NCBI RefSeq assembly: GCF_024679245.1
Contig: NC_090195.1
Span: 9,749,993 to 9,813,992 of the forward strand
Length of the DNA stretch: 64,000 nucleotides
DNA from: Pseudorasbora parva
Taxonomy: Eukaryota > Chordata > Actinopteri > Cypriniformes > Gobionidae
Reading direction: 5' to 3'
Shown: positions 23,672 through 34,085 of the stretch, piece by piece
Layout of the letters: each line of letters begins with the position of its first letter
How positions within the stretch are numbered: the stretch's first letter is position 1
Made by a program: the position numbers and the translations under genes
Notes under the pieces: generated by a model
Database searches by the model: none
What the model saw: only the letters and a program-made list of their open reading frames with translations
What the model was told of the DNA's origin: nothing

Positions 23672-25552
23672 GAAAACAAGAGCCTTGGTGTCAAAGGCCG
23701 AGTTGGAGATGATCATTCATGCTTTTATTTTATCCCGTTTAGACTATTGTAACAGTCTTTTTATTTGTCTAAATAAGAAAGATTTGTGTCACCTCTAGAC
23801 TGTCCAGAATTCTGCTGCAAGGCTTTTAACTCACACCAGTAAAAGAGTACACATCACACCGATCTTAGCTTCCCTTCATTGTTTACCAGTGAAATTTAGA
23901 ATGCATTTTAAAATTTTGTTTCTTACTTTTAGAGCCCTACAAGGACAGGTGCCTTGTTACATATCTGACCTGTTACAGCTGTGTACGTCTTCACGTAGTC
24001 TAAGATCAACAGGTCAAAGATTTTTAGTTGCCCCCCACACACACTTTAAAGGGGGGGTGAAACACTCAGCTTCAGTCAATCTCATGTCAATCTTGAGTAC
24101 CTATAGAGTAGTATTGCATCCTTCATATCTCCGAAAAGTCTTTAGTTTTATCATATTTATAAAAGAAATATGGGCTGTACCGAGTCTTTCCGGAAAAAAA
24201 CGAGCGCCTGGAGGCGTATCGTCTGGGCGGAGCTAAAAAATCACAAGCGCGCAAAGCGGTGACGTCCTCAAGCGTGGAGAAACCCATCTATCTCAGCTAA
24301 TACAGATAATGATCCTCAATCAAATCTGAGGCTGAAATAAACTGAACAGGAGAAACGGCAACATCAGGACGTCCGTCTCTGTGGTATGTAAGTTACTGTA
24401 TTTAATGGCCTCTCCACATTTCTGTGTCTTTACTCGCAGTGTATGAGGACATGATTCGGTTTATGGACTATTGTATGCGACTAGACCTTAGAAGTAGCAA
24501 GCAGAACGGTTTTGCACGTCAGACTAGTGTAACGTTATACAGAACAACAATGGAGTAACCGTTAGCGCATTTGAATGACGAAGCACGCGATCGTATCGTT
24601 TACTGATGTTTACTCATGCGACGGTAGCCAATAGCAGAGACATTTGAAGTTGATTTACTCACCGGCATCTTCCAAAGCAGGACCGCTCTGTCAAAAACAC
24701 ACTTCTTTGGTATGATTTGGTGAAGTCCTGTGACAGCAGTGACCGTGGAAATCCACTTTGCGACGCGACTGAAGCGATGCCTTGAAGCTTCCCGTCATTT
24801 CTGCGTTCAAATCGGTTCAAATGCAGCGCTGCCTTCCCGGAGCGCGACATAAGTGTTCACGGAGGACTGGATCTGCACCTGAGAGACTGTTTACAGCGTG
24901 CATTTCCTCTCTCTCCCTCTAGTTACGCGCGCGCGCACCCTTCCGGGAGAAGAGCCCGTACAGCCCATACAAGGACCTTCCGCTCTATTTAACGTCAATT
25001 AGACCCATACTCGAAAAAAACTCGCCGAAACTTGTGAGAAACCGGAAGGAGTATTTTTGACACAGAAATACTCCATCAAACGTCCAACATTAGTTTTTGA
25101 AACTTTGTCTATGTTTAGGATGGGAATCCAAGTCTTTAAAGGTGTAAAAAGCTCAGTATGCATGAAACAGCATTTCACCCCCCCTTTAAAACATGAGGGG
25201 ACCGTTCATTTCAAGCTGTGGCACCTAGACTGTAGAATGCATTGCCTTCTTCCTTAAGCTGCCTGGACTCAGTGGAACATTTTAAAACACAGTTGAAAAC
25301 TCTTCTATTTAAAGAGGCTTTTATCTAGAGGGTGGTTTGGCTGGTCTTTTGTGTATTTCTGTTTATTTTCATTTATACTTATTGTTTTTGTTACTTATTT
25401 TGACTAGAACTGTAATGTTTTTTTTTTAAATTATTATTATTATTATTTTATGTTGTGCATTTCCTCTTTTTTTTTTTTTTTTTTTTTTTAAGCACTTTGT
25501 GATTTGTATCTATGAAAAGTGCTATACAAATAAATTTTACTTACTTACTTAA
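23672..25552 (+). pseudogene. L2-clade LINE, C-terminal ORF2 and 3' end, interrupted
   Basis: The forward frame encodes the reverse-transcriptase C-terminal region of L2/CR1-type LINEs: ITPILASLHCLPVKFRMHFK with FRALQGQVPCYISDLL downstream, and after the insert GDRSFQAVAPRL and NALPSS. Stops replace conserved codons, for example TAG within CACCTCTAGACTGTC and TGA directly after the insert, so it is dead. The 3' end is the L2-type GAAAAGTGCTATACAAATAA followed by a (TTAC)n tail ending near 25550. The element is 5'-truncated, as most LINE copies are. A TTAA element (24050-25185) splits it. Confidence 0.85.
24050..25185 (+). mobile_element. TTAA-flanked non-autonomous element (1136 bp) inserted in the L2
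   Basis: TTAA at 24046-24049 and 25186-25189. Inverted ends read AGGGGGGGTGAAA on both strands. The interior includes CGAGCGCCTGGAGGCGTATC, GGGCGGAGCTAAA, a donor-like CTCTGTGGTATGTA and CGCGCGCG. A truncated relative lies at 20323-21084 in the same orientation. No transposase. The target is the L2 3' region, so this element is younger than the L2 copy. Confidence 0.85.
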
Positions 25553-25792
25553 ATTTTAACCGGTTCAATTAGCGAATAGAGGGAGTGGCTGAGAAGGATG
25601 ACATTGATGTTGTGCACTAGTTTGAAACTGACATAGATCACGACCAAACGTTACCGATTGGTTATGGAAGATCCAGAGTCTCTCTGGGCAGATCCAATAG
25701 TTTTACCCGCCTTCAAGAAACGCTTGTCAATGGAGTATGGCCAGACTCTCTGTACAAATGATATGTAGGTATGGTATGGTAGGACCAGGGTA

Positions 25793-26739
25793 AAAACAAA
25801 GCACAACCAATAAAAATGTGAAAAAATACCAAATTCACATACAAATGATTATATATTGTCCTTTTTTTTTTGGATTGTCAGAATTGACTCAAACACTGCG
25901 ACCAAATATTACAATATTTAAATATTATCATAACATTTGAAACCGTGATTGGCATGAAGATAGGTTTATGCCATGTTTTGCATTGATATTGTATGCATTT
26001 ATTTTATGTCAAGGCGTGTATGATTGCTAGACAAGAATGAAAATAAGTCGACAATTCTGTGCAACAGAGGAGGTTTACACTGACTCCAAGACAGCTTGTG
26101 ACTAAAAAGGCAATTGAATATTTCAGGAAGTTAAATATGTCAGACAGCAGACAGTTCATCATTTTGTCTTTGCTGGGGTGTTTCTGGGATATGAAGATAT
26201 ATCTATGAGCCATAATGCTCAAACAAACGGATGTTAAATATAGAATTGTAAATGACTGCACAGAGAAAAACAGCTCTTTAAATAATTTATTGATATATTT
26301 CGAGCTCCTCATTCCCACAGACAGAATGAATACCGTTTCCTACCAGATTTAGAGGAGGAGACAAAAGATGATGGTCTTTAATGCCTGTGCCATTTTTGGG
26401 TTTTACTGCATAATGAAAATGGTCTTGTGATGTTTGACAAAAATGTCTTCTAACAAGTAACTGAGTAGCTTAAATTAAGCAAAACTGTCATGGCTGTTTG
26501 CAGCAAGGATAAGTTTGAGGCAGGGTTGATAGAGTTGACATAAAGGCTATTTAAAAATATGTAAAGTAAAATGAAACTGCGAAGAAAAAAAAACACTGGA
26601 AAACATTTATTCTGTCTTTTTGGAAAACATTTTAGCAATCATTGAAAAAAAGTAATTTTACAACAACAAGTAACCAATACTTAAGTAACCATTTCCAGAA
26701 TTGAAATACATTTTTGGTTCCCAACCCAGTCATATCTCA
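25793..26739. other. unique AT-rich DNA, no gene seen
   Basis: Frames of 62-104 codons on the minus strand (26004-26318, 26450-26638) are hydrophobic only because of the AT-rich composition, and no domain is recognised. Confidence 0.45.
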
Positions 26740-26741
26740 TT

Positions 26742-26743
<2 letters not shown>

Positions 26744-26793
<50 letters not shown>
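26744..26793. repeat. (TG)n microsatellite
   Basis: About 24 TG dinucleotides directly abutting the truncated Tc1 coding segment that follows. Confidence 0.95.
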
Positions 26794-26796
<3 letters not shown>

Positions 26797-27139
26797 CCAT
26801 TTCATGGAAACAGTATTCCCTGGTGGCTGTGGCCTCTTTCAGCAGGATAATGCGTCCTGCCACAAAGCAAAAAGGGTTCAGAAATGGTTTGAGGAGCACA
26901 ACAATGAGTTTGCGGTGTTGACTTGGCCTCCAAATTCCCCAGATCTTAATCCAATTGAGCCTCTGTGAGATGTGCTGAACAAATAAGTCAGACCCCTGGA
27001 GGCCCACCTCACAACAAACAGGAATTAAAGGATCTGCTGCTAAAATCTTGCTGACAGATACCACAGAACACCTTCAGGGTCTACGTCTACTGGAGTCCAT
27101 GTCTCGGCGGGTCAGGCCTGTTTTGCCAGCAAAAGGGAT
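26794..27139 (+). pseudogene. Tc1/mariner transposase C-terminal part, DD36E spacing
   Basis: The plus frame contains ETVFPGGCGLFQQDNASCHK and PPNSPDLNPIE, the second and third acidic positions of the Tc1/mariner DDE core, with 36 residues between D and E. A stop follows at the position of the usual HLWDVL (CTGTGAGATGTG). Downstream bases still follow the family to the CAGCAAAAGGG region, with frameshifts. The first D, the HTH domains and both terminal repeats are absent. The left edge is a (TG)n run. Fragments of the same family lie at 5751-6098, 36270-36950 and 52228-53196. Confidence 0.8.
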
Positions 27140-27144
27140 TTTTT

Positions 27145-28640
27145 AATCTATATATGTAGCAGTTTCAGATCTCTCTAGAGATACTCAATCTGGTTCCGGG
27201 CTCTGGCTAGGTCACTCTAGGACACTTTTACAGAGTTGTCACATACCAACTCCTTTGTTATCTTTGCTGTGTGCTTAGGGTCGTTGCCCTGTTGGACAAG
27301 GACTCGCCCCAGTCTGAGGTCCAGAGCGCTCTGGAGCAGGTTTTAATCAAGGATGTCTCTGTACATTATTGCTGCTGAAAAACATCCCCACAGCATGATG
27401 CTGCCACCAGAATAGATATGGTATTGGCCAGGTGGTTTGTGATTGGTGGAGTGCTGCAGAGATGGTTGTTCTTCTGGAAGGTTCTCCTTTCTTCACAGAG
27501 AAATGCTGGAGCTCTGTCAGATACCCCTTTTCCACCAGAATGAACCAGGTGCTAGTTTAGAGCCAGTGCTAGTGTCAGTTCTAAGTTGGCTCGACTGACG
27601 AGCCTTTAAGAACCGTTTTTCGCTTTCCACAGGCTAGAGAGCCACCACAGAGCCAGGTTTTACGTCACTGTATAAGTCTTATCTTTCCCAGCAACGATAG
27701 CGCAGTAGCAGGAAACACAAACACACCAGGCTTGTTCGAAATGCATCTGCGCTGCGCGGACTGATCTGCACAATATATAAATAACACAAGAGCGATTCAA
27801 AAGCATAAAGAGTCGTTTGCTCTTGCTGTACTTTGATGTCATATGGTGATCGGGCTGCACAGCATGGGCCGTCATCAAAACACCGCAAATCCAACACATT
27901 CGTGCAGCTCACAATGATTTGTGTTGACAGAGATAACAATCGAGCAGCTGTTAGCTTGATTAGCTGCTATTTATAAAATGGCGTTCACAAGTTTGTGTTC
28001 GTCTTGTTGGTCACGGTCACCCCGCCCCTAGCCGCTGACGCAATCGGTTTTTACTCCCAGCCCAGCAATGTTTTGGTGCTACTTAAGAACCAATTTTTCT
28101 GGTTCGGAGCTGGTGCTTTGGGTGTGGAAAGACAAAGAACTGATTTGAAACTAGGCTCTGGCTCCAAATCAGCACCAGCACTGCCTTGGTGGAAAAGGAG
28201 TACGAGTGACCATCGTGTTCACCTCCCTGACTTCTCCACCAATTCCTCAGTTTGTCCAGGATGGCCAGCTTTAGGAAGAGTCATTGTGGATGACGAAGGC
28301 CACTGTGCTCATTGGAACCTTCAATGCTTTAGAACTTTTTCTGTACCCTTCATGGATTGGATTTTGCTCTGACATGCAGAGTTAACTGTGGGACCTTATA
28401 TAGACAGGTGTGTGCCTCTCCTAATCATGTCCAGTCAACTGCATTTACCACAGTTGGACTCCAATTAAGTTGCGGAAACCTCTTAAGGATTATCAGAGGA
28501 AATGAGGATGCAACTGAGCTTAATTTCGAGTGTCAAAGCTGTGAATACTTACGTACAATTATTTTATTTTTTTTATAAATTTGCAAAGCTTTCAAAAAAC
28601 TTCTTATATTCATTATGGGGTATTGTTTGTAGAACTTTGC
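27145..28640 (-). pseudogene. classical Tc1-like transposon relic, split by a MITE
   Basis: The minus strand encodes remnants of a Tc1 transposase: GSIMLWGCFSAAIM is readable at about 27360-27400. The 5' untranslated and terminal part follows at about 28350-28640 (TATATAGACAGGTGTGTGCC, CATTATGGGGTATTG). The first-D region to C-terminus is in 27145-27520; the N-terminal HTH region is in 28203-28350. Deletions, frameshifts and loss of the right terminal repeat make it inactive. A 681-bp MITE interrupts it at 27522-28202. The 20154-20322 fragment may belong to a related family. Confidence 0.75.
27522..28202. mobile_element. 681-bp MITE with TACCCCTTTTCCACCA ends inside the Tc1 relic
   Basis: The left end TACCCCTTTTCCACCAGAAT and the right end, which reads TACTCCTTTTCCACCAAGGC on the minus strand, are inverted repeats. 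GAACC(A/G)...GGTTC and AGAGCCAGTGCTAG/GGAGCTGGTGC blocks are also mirrored. The ends resemble hAT-type fish MITEs. The flanks CTGTCAGA and CGAGTGAC do not form a clean duplication, so superfamily remains open. Two minus-strand frames of about 80 codons inside have no motif. Confidence 0.65.
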
Positions 28641-30193
28641 ATATTTTTTTGTATTTTAATTTTATATTTATTAAAACATTTTATTCATTTTAATAATGAA
28701 TATTTTTCATTCATTTTTAAAAAAATGTATATACAATTTTAAACAGACTACTTGGCAGTTGGCATACAATCTATTTACCTAAACTACAATTTTGAATCGT
28801 CTGACAGCCAATTTTTAAGAAAGCTGAGTCTGAAGGAGCTATGAGGGCTTTTTGGAGGTAATTCAGGTCAGTTCCGTGGGCGATTGTCTCTAGGCAGCTG
28901 TAGGTACAGTCTGTTCAGCTCAAAGATCTTAATATCGTGCTGCTCTGCTTCACTAACCACTGCATCTCAGTTCCACACCAGAGCACACTGCAGGTATGTC
29001 CACTTTATATACGAATTTCCACCTGCAGTGAAAGAAGAGGAAGAATGAGGTGAACTTCGCCTCTGTCTGTGTCCAACTTCAGTAATGAATCCAGACTCCC
29101 CACAGCTAGCCGAACAGTTCTTAATAGGCGACCGGGGGGGCTGCACACAAAGGCCGATCAGAGCTAGGTGGGAATTACGTGGGATCACACCCTCCAGAGA
29201 CAGACGCAGTCCCCTATTTCTGCATTCTCTCCCTGCATATTTCTTTCTCAATTACAGCCATCCACATCAGCAAGACACCTGCTGGCCTGTCACTTGACTG
29301 GTTACATTTTGAACAGACGATGATACGGAGCTGTCTCCATTTGTGGACAGGTAAAAATGACATAATAATGAACTATATCAATCAGAGACCCCTAGGTTTA
29401 TGTTAACTCTTCTGAGCCAAAAAACTGCAAAAGTTTTCAAACATGTTTCCCAAATATATACTCCCATCTGCTATTGGTTTCGACAAACAGTCCCAAACTC
29501 ACACCATTGTTTAAGCCAATGTTGTAGTAACAGGCTAGTCATGATTCTCAAACAACAGCAAAAACAATCTGGATTTCAGTTAAGTAAGATAAGTAGGTAC
29601 TGAGAAAACAAGCGACAGAGAATGACAACACAAGCCGCCTGTCTGTCAGTAACACCCATTCCTGTCTCTCCAGCAGCAGATAATATGGATAAATACAAAC
29701 ACGTAATAGAGTCTGTCTTTTCAGAAATATGATGTTTATATTCACTGATGTGAATATAAATCAATGTAAATCTGTAGTTTTGCATGACACTAGTCTGCAT
29801 GACATCAGACAACGCTGAATTGCTGAAATATTCAACAGCCTTTGTAGTCGAAGGGTGTCTTGGAGCTCTCTTAGCAGACAGAACCGTCGACTTCAACTCC
29901 TTTTTGTGCAGTGAAAGTAAGACTTGACAAATCCATCTATAAAACATGAATCCTTATACAGGATTATCTCATTTACAAATAATCTATCTAATCTAAAACA
30001 TGAATCCTGAGATCATCTCATTTACATGTCTCCAGTGCTATACGAATAGTTCATATTACAATATAATATTTAGTGGTTAGAAATGTATGGAAGTGTTCAT
30101 AAAGTAAACAAAGATAAGTCCTTATATGTGCAAAATACATTTGCATTTCCAAACCAGCGAGCTAAATAAAAGTAGAAAATTTGGCAATATCAT
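28641..30193. other. unique DNA with candidate regulatory islands
   Basis: No gene. 28800-29340 is non-repetitive and balanced (GATCTTAATATCGTGCTGC, GGCCGATCAGAGCTAGG, TTTCTCAATTACAG). A small hairpin, TTTATATTCAC/GTGAATATAAA, lies at about 29735-29760. The 123-codon minus frame at 29576-29947 lacks any domain. Confidence 0.35.
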
Positions 30194-31072
30194 TAGCCTA
30201 GAAATCTAGACGCACCCTAGCGGCAGCAAATTTAATCTGCTCGCAAGTGTCGTCTAGGAACTCTCAATACCCTTCTGAGCTGTATCCCCCTCACTCTGGA
30301 CGAGCCAATCACATCGTGTATAGAGTCGGCGGGCGGGGCCATAATGACGACGGCCGAGTTGCGTTTGCGTGCTTCTAGTAAACACAGAAACTGGTGAACG
30401 GCGGCGGTCTTTCGAATCAGCTTTGACTGCGATTCTGGAAGACATGAGTTAAGCTTTTCTCTGAGAAAAGAACAAAGAACGGCACTGAAGTCATTCTTAA
30501 AAAGGGAAGATGTGTTCGGAGATTAGCACTACACCAACCAGAGCAACGAAGGTGAAACAGAGCTTGTTGATAGATTAAACATTCATCGTATCCGGTCGGC
30601 TAAACTCCGAACACATCTTCCCTTTTTATGAATGACTTCAGTGCTGTTCTTTGTTCTTTTCTCAGAGAAAAGCTTAACTCCAAGTCTTCCAGAGTCGCGG
30701 TCAAAGCTGATTCGAAAGACCGCCGCCGTTCGCCAGTTTCTGTGTTTACTAGACAACTGAAGCACACGCAACTCGGCCGTCGTCATTATGGCCCCGCCCA
30801 CCGACTCTATACACGATGTGATTGGCCCGTCCAGATTGTGAGGAATACAGCTCAGAAGGGTATTGAGAGTTCCTAGATGACACTTGTGGGCAGATTAAAT
30901 TTGCTGCCGCTAGGGTGCGTCTAGATTTCTAGGTTACTGGTTGGTTGTAGCGCTATCCTATCGCGTGCAGAGGGAGTTTGAAAGACAACCGTTTATCCCG
31001 CCCCTCGGATTGAGCCGTCAATGGTGAGTTTCCAGACCAAACATCTTGATGTGGGTCTGGCTTGTCAGGCTA
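30194..31072 (+). mobile_element. 9-bp-TSD element, copy A, with internal inverted duplication
   Basis: Begins TAGCCTAGAAATCTAGACGC and ends CTTGTCAGGCTA; perfect duplication CAATATCAT at 30185-30193 and 31073-31081. The standard copy is about 525 bp. Here the 5' ~330 bp (30194-30522) is followed by a reverse-complement copy of roughly the first 390 bp (about 30536-30936) before the normal right end (30936-31072) resumes. Frames on both strands follow this. A CCAAT-TATA-like-GGGCGGGG module lies at 30305-30340. Confidence 0.85.
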
Positions 31073-31117
31073 CAATATCATAATAATGATCATATAAAAT
31101 AATGACAATGCCTTTTA

Positions 31118-31350
31118 CATGCACTACCATTCAAAAGTTAGGGGTCAGGCATTTATTTTTTTATCAATACTTTTATTCAGCATGAGCACATTTTTAATGC
31201 CTTAACTGCCCAATTTCTACAAAAATATTAAACAGCACAACTGCTTTCAGCATTGATAATAAGACATACATCATGAGCACCAAATCAGCATATTATTCTG
31301 AAGCAACGTATTGTTCTGAATTAACAATGATTTCTGAAGGATCATGGACA
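31118..31350 (+). repeat. fragment of an abundant fish repeat (ACCATTCAAAAGTT type)
   Basis: Contains ACTACCATTCAAAAGTTAGG, CTTTTATTCAGCATGAGC, AGCACAACTGCTTTCAGCAT, GAGCACCAAATCAGCATATT and TTTCTGAAGGATCATGGACA in the order of a dispersed cyprinid repeat. An inverse-oriented fragment lies at 33940-34085. Confidence 0.65.
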
Positions 31351-32795
31351 CGTATCAGATTCGGTTCAGATCTTTGCACGAGCCTTTAATGACATCCGAA
31401 CTAGATTAGCATCTAAACGCATTTTAAAAAAAAGATCAGTACACCCCGCTATATGCACAATGCCTACTGCTCTGCGTGTTTAATTTCCAGCCTTTGCACG
31501 GGGATGTACAACAGTAAGTTAATGAGCAGGATACAGTAGAGTGATTTCTGTTCAAGCTCACTGCCATCTCACAGGATGTGTGCTGTCTGAGTCATCCAAT
31601 GAATCAGCTCAGGTAGCTATGTGTCTACACTGCAGGGGCTGTTTCATTAGTGCTGGCCATCATACCACTTTCTTTCTTTCTCTCCCCCCACAGTATCGCA
31701 GTAGTCACCATATGGACCACATGAAAACCAGAGAGATGCAAACAGTACCATATTAACTTCTTTGTAAACCACAGCATACACACACACGCAGACTAACCCA
31801 GCCCACGCCAAATGCCCTTCCAAAATCTCCAGCAAATATGGTAACATAATAAAAATAAACAAGTTAATGGAACCGGAAGGTGATTCAAAACAATCCCTGT
31901 GAGAGATTATGAGTTAATTACATACGGACGCCGCCTCAGGCTAAAAAAATATGTCCCCTTCACCTTCATCTGTACCAGCTAATGTAAGCGCTGTGTGCTA
32001 GTTAATGCAGAGCGTCAGCTGATATCTTTATATGAGCTGATAGTAGGCAGATTGATTTGGCAGTCAGAGAGCAGGGAGAGGTGTCTAATCAGTTTTGTGG
32101 CAGGCCCTGATCAATAGATGGCAGCGCTTGTTTGCAATGAGGAATGAGGCCAAGCATAATGGAGACAGCTTTAGCTTTCTGTCAAAGTGCCACACATTGC
32201 TAAGTGAAGGGAAAAAACATTTTAATATGAAAGTATAACATACAGTGGTCTTCAGTTGTTTTGCTTCACAACCCAGATTTTAAATAACACGTCAAATGAT
32301 GAGCAAAAATGTTTATAACAAAATTTAATTTGGATGGTTTTATACTCTCTGGTAACAATAATTCAAGACAGAAAACACATTATGACTGGCACAAACTATG
32401 ACCTTGTTGACATTTTTAATGTAGTCTGGGATGTTTTGCTAATGGAGTTCAAGCATGAGGGTATTTCATGCAACCTGTCCATGTTGGCATCTGTGTAATT
32501 TGGCTGGAATATACAAAAAGTGATACATTTGTGCAAAAAGAACAAAAAAATGTGTTTGTTTGTTTGTTTGCTTTTAACAACTGAAGGGTTGCAACTGAAA
32601 AAAACACCCCCGGTTTATTCTGAGCAAGAAAAAGAATACTGCTATTGTTTATTTAATGAAAAAGGTGTTGCTTTTTTATCATTTTTGGACCTTGACAGCC
32701 ACTGGTGACCAATGACAGTTTGCCAAACATCTCCTTTGTGGTGTTTAGAGGAAATTAATCTCATCTATCTGTAATGACACAAGGTTGTGGAGCCA
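31351..32795. other. unique DNA with a strong candidate regulatory island
   Basis: No gene. 31880-32215 is the least repetitive part: GAGTTAATTACATACGGACG, CAGCTGATATCTTTATATGAGCTG, GATCAATAGATGGCAGCGC and GCTTGTTTGCAATGAGG. The mixture of homeodomain-like and E-box-like sites suggests a non-coding regulatory element, but only by appearance. Confidence 0.35.
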
Positions 32796-32866
32796 GGGCC
32801 GTAACCACCATAGACATTGGGGGGCCATTTCCCCCCAATAATTAGAAAGAGCAAAATTGCTATTAA
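32796..32866 (+). repeat. end fragment of the GGGC(C/T)GTAACCACC repeat
   Basis: CAGGGCCGTAACCACCATAG followed by ACATTGGGGGGCCATTTCCC matches the start of the element at 59211-60380 (GGCTGTAACCA, then CTTGAACATTGGGGGAGG). It is truncated by the TTAA element that follows. Confidence 0.45.
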
Positions 32867-33714
32867 CCCTTGTGTGGTGTTCATATTTTTGTTACTCAGC
32901 CAGTGTTTGTGGGTCTGCCCGATGCATTTTTGGGTTTTTAATTCAACTCAATCAAAAATGTTATGTTAAAATACTCAACAGATGTTTACTTCATCCCAAT
33001 TACAAGCAATATAAACACCATATATCGTTAATATTTTCTCTTTACCTTTGTTAGATCACATTTAAGAATTGCAACCTCGTGTGGGAACGGCGGTGGTAGA
33101 AACGAAACTCACTCTTGTAGCTACTCTCTCACACTTACACACAATCTCTCTCTTACACGCATGCACGCACACACACACACACACTTGGATATGTGGTGTA
33201 TGGGTACTCTCCAGGAATACTGGTTTTTCTAATGTGCAAACTGTATAATCTATCATGCTACACTAACCCTACCCCTAAACCTACCCATCACAGAAAACTT
33301 TTGGCAATTTTTGAATTTCAAAAAACACCATTTAGTATGTTTTAGTATGAGGACAAAGATGTCGTCATATACCATGTTTACGTTGTAAAATCCATGTCAT
33401 TATACACATTTGTGTCCTCATAAACCATATACATGAACACACACACTAACAGCAGGCCCTGACATGAGGAGGACAGAGTAAAGGTACACAGGACCTACAA
33501 GTTCCACACTTTTATTAGCCCCGGGTCCAGTGGACCCGAACATCCTGTGTGTAATATAAATGTGTAGGGGGGGTGTACAACGTGTGGTCTTTGAAAATGT
33601 GTTCTGATAAATAATCCTCACAGAAAATGAGCCAAGGCCAATGAGTCTCAGTTTGAAAATATAATTAATCGTATCAGTTTTCTTTCGATAAAAAATGAAA
33701 ACACCATACAAGGG
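32867..33714. mobile_element. TTAA-flanked element, CCCTTGTGTGGTGTTC ends (848 bp)
   Basis: TTAA at 32863-32866 and 33715-33718. The left end CCCTTGTGTGGTGTTCATAT and the right end, which reads CCCTTGTATGGTGTTTTCAT on the minus strand, are inverted repeats. The interior includes CGGGTCCAGTGGACCCG, an odd palindrome typical of this family, a (CA)n run, and at about 33255-33430 a ACCCTACCCCTAAACCTACC repeat segment that may be a separate insertion. Frames inside carry no domain. Confidence 0.7.
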
Positions 33715-33939
33715 TTAATACTATATCTGACACAAATTAATGCAAATATTGTTTGCCAAGAGTCCCAAAAGGATGATTTCCCAACTAGAAATAGACCTAG
33801 AATTTTGTTCCCTGTTCTGTTTCTTTATGCTTGATAAAAAAAAATTTTTTTTAAAAACAATAAAAAATTAAAAAAAAAAAAATTTGTTCTCAGTTTTAAT
33901 AATAATTATATTTTATATTATGCATTTTTTTTCCTGTGA

Positions 33940-34085
33940 AGCCAAGCTGATTTTTTTTCTGCATCATTACTCTAGTCTTCATTATCACATGATTATTCAG
34001 AAATCATTCAAATATACTGATTTGAAACACATGATTATTAATGTTTAAAACAGTTAAGCTGCTTTATTTAACCATACTGCGAGTT
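33940..34085 (-). repeat. reverse-oriented fragment of the ACCATTCAAAAGTT-type repeat
   Basis: Read on the minus strand it shows ATTTCTGAATAATCATGTGA, GAAGACTAGAGTAATGATGC and AGCTTAACTGTTTTAAACAT, parallel to and extending beyond 31118-31350. Confidence 0.55.

Larger units (their letters stand above)
23562..25792. mobile_element. TAGCCTGG-ended element with 9-bp duplication, split by an L2 LINE
   Basis: Left end TAGCCTGGCTTTGCCCTCC and right end, which on the minus strand reads TACCCTGGTCCTACCATACC, are flanked by AAAACATAC (23553-23561) and AAAACAAAG (25793-25801), 7 of 9 identical. Removing the L2 insertion leaves about 350 bp of non-coding sequence. The end motif and TSD length resemble the TAGCCT family at 30194, 42734, 50567, 57354 and 60582, so a shared transposase type is likely but not shown. 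Confidence 0.5.

Noticed and set aside
27660..27939. Two ~80-codon minus frames as a Cys-rich peptide gene
   Set aside because: Contained in the 27522-28202 MITE, in overlapping frames, with no signal-peptide or domain pattern I could support.
29576..29947. 123-codon minus-strand frame as a small protein gene
   Set aside because: No recognisable motif and overlapped by another frame of similar length.
33418..33711. 97-codon minus frame ending at a TTAA element terminus
   Set aside because: It lies wholly inside a non-autonomous element and shows no transposase motif.
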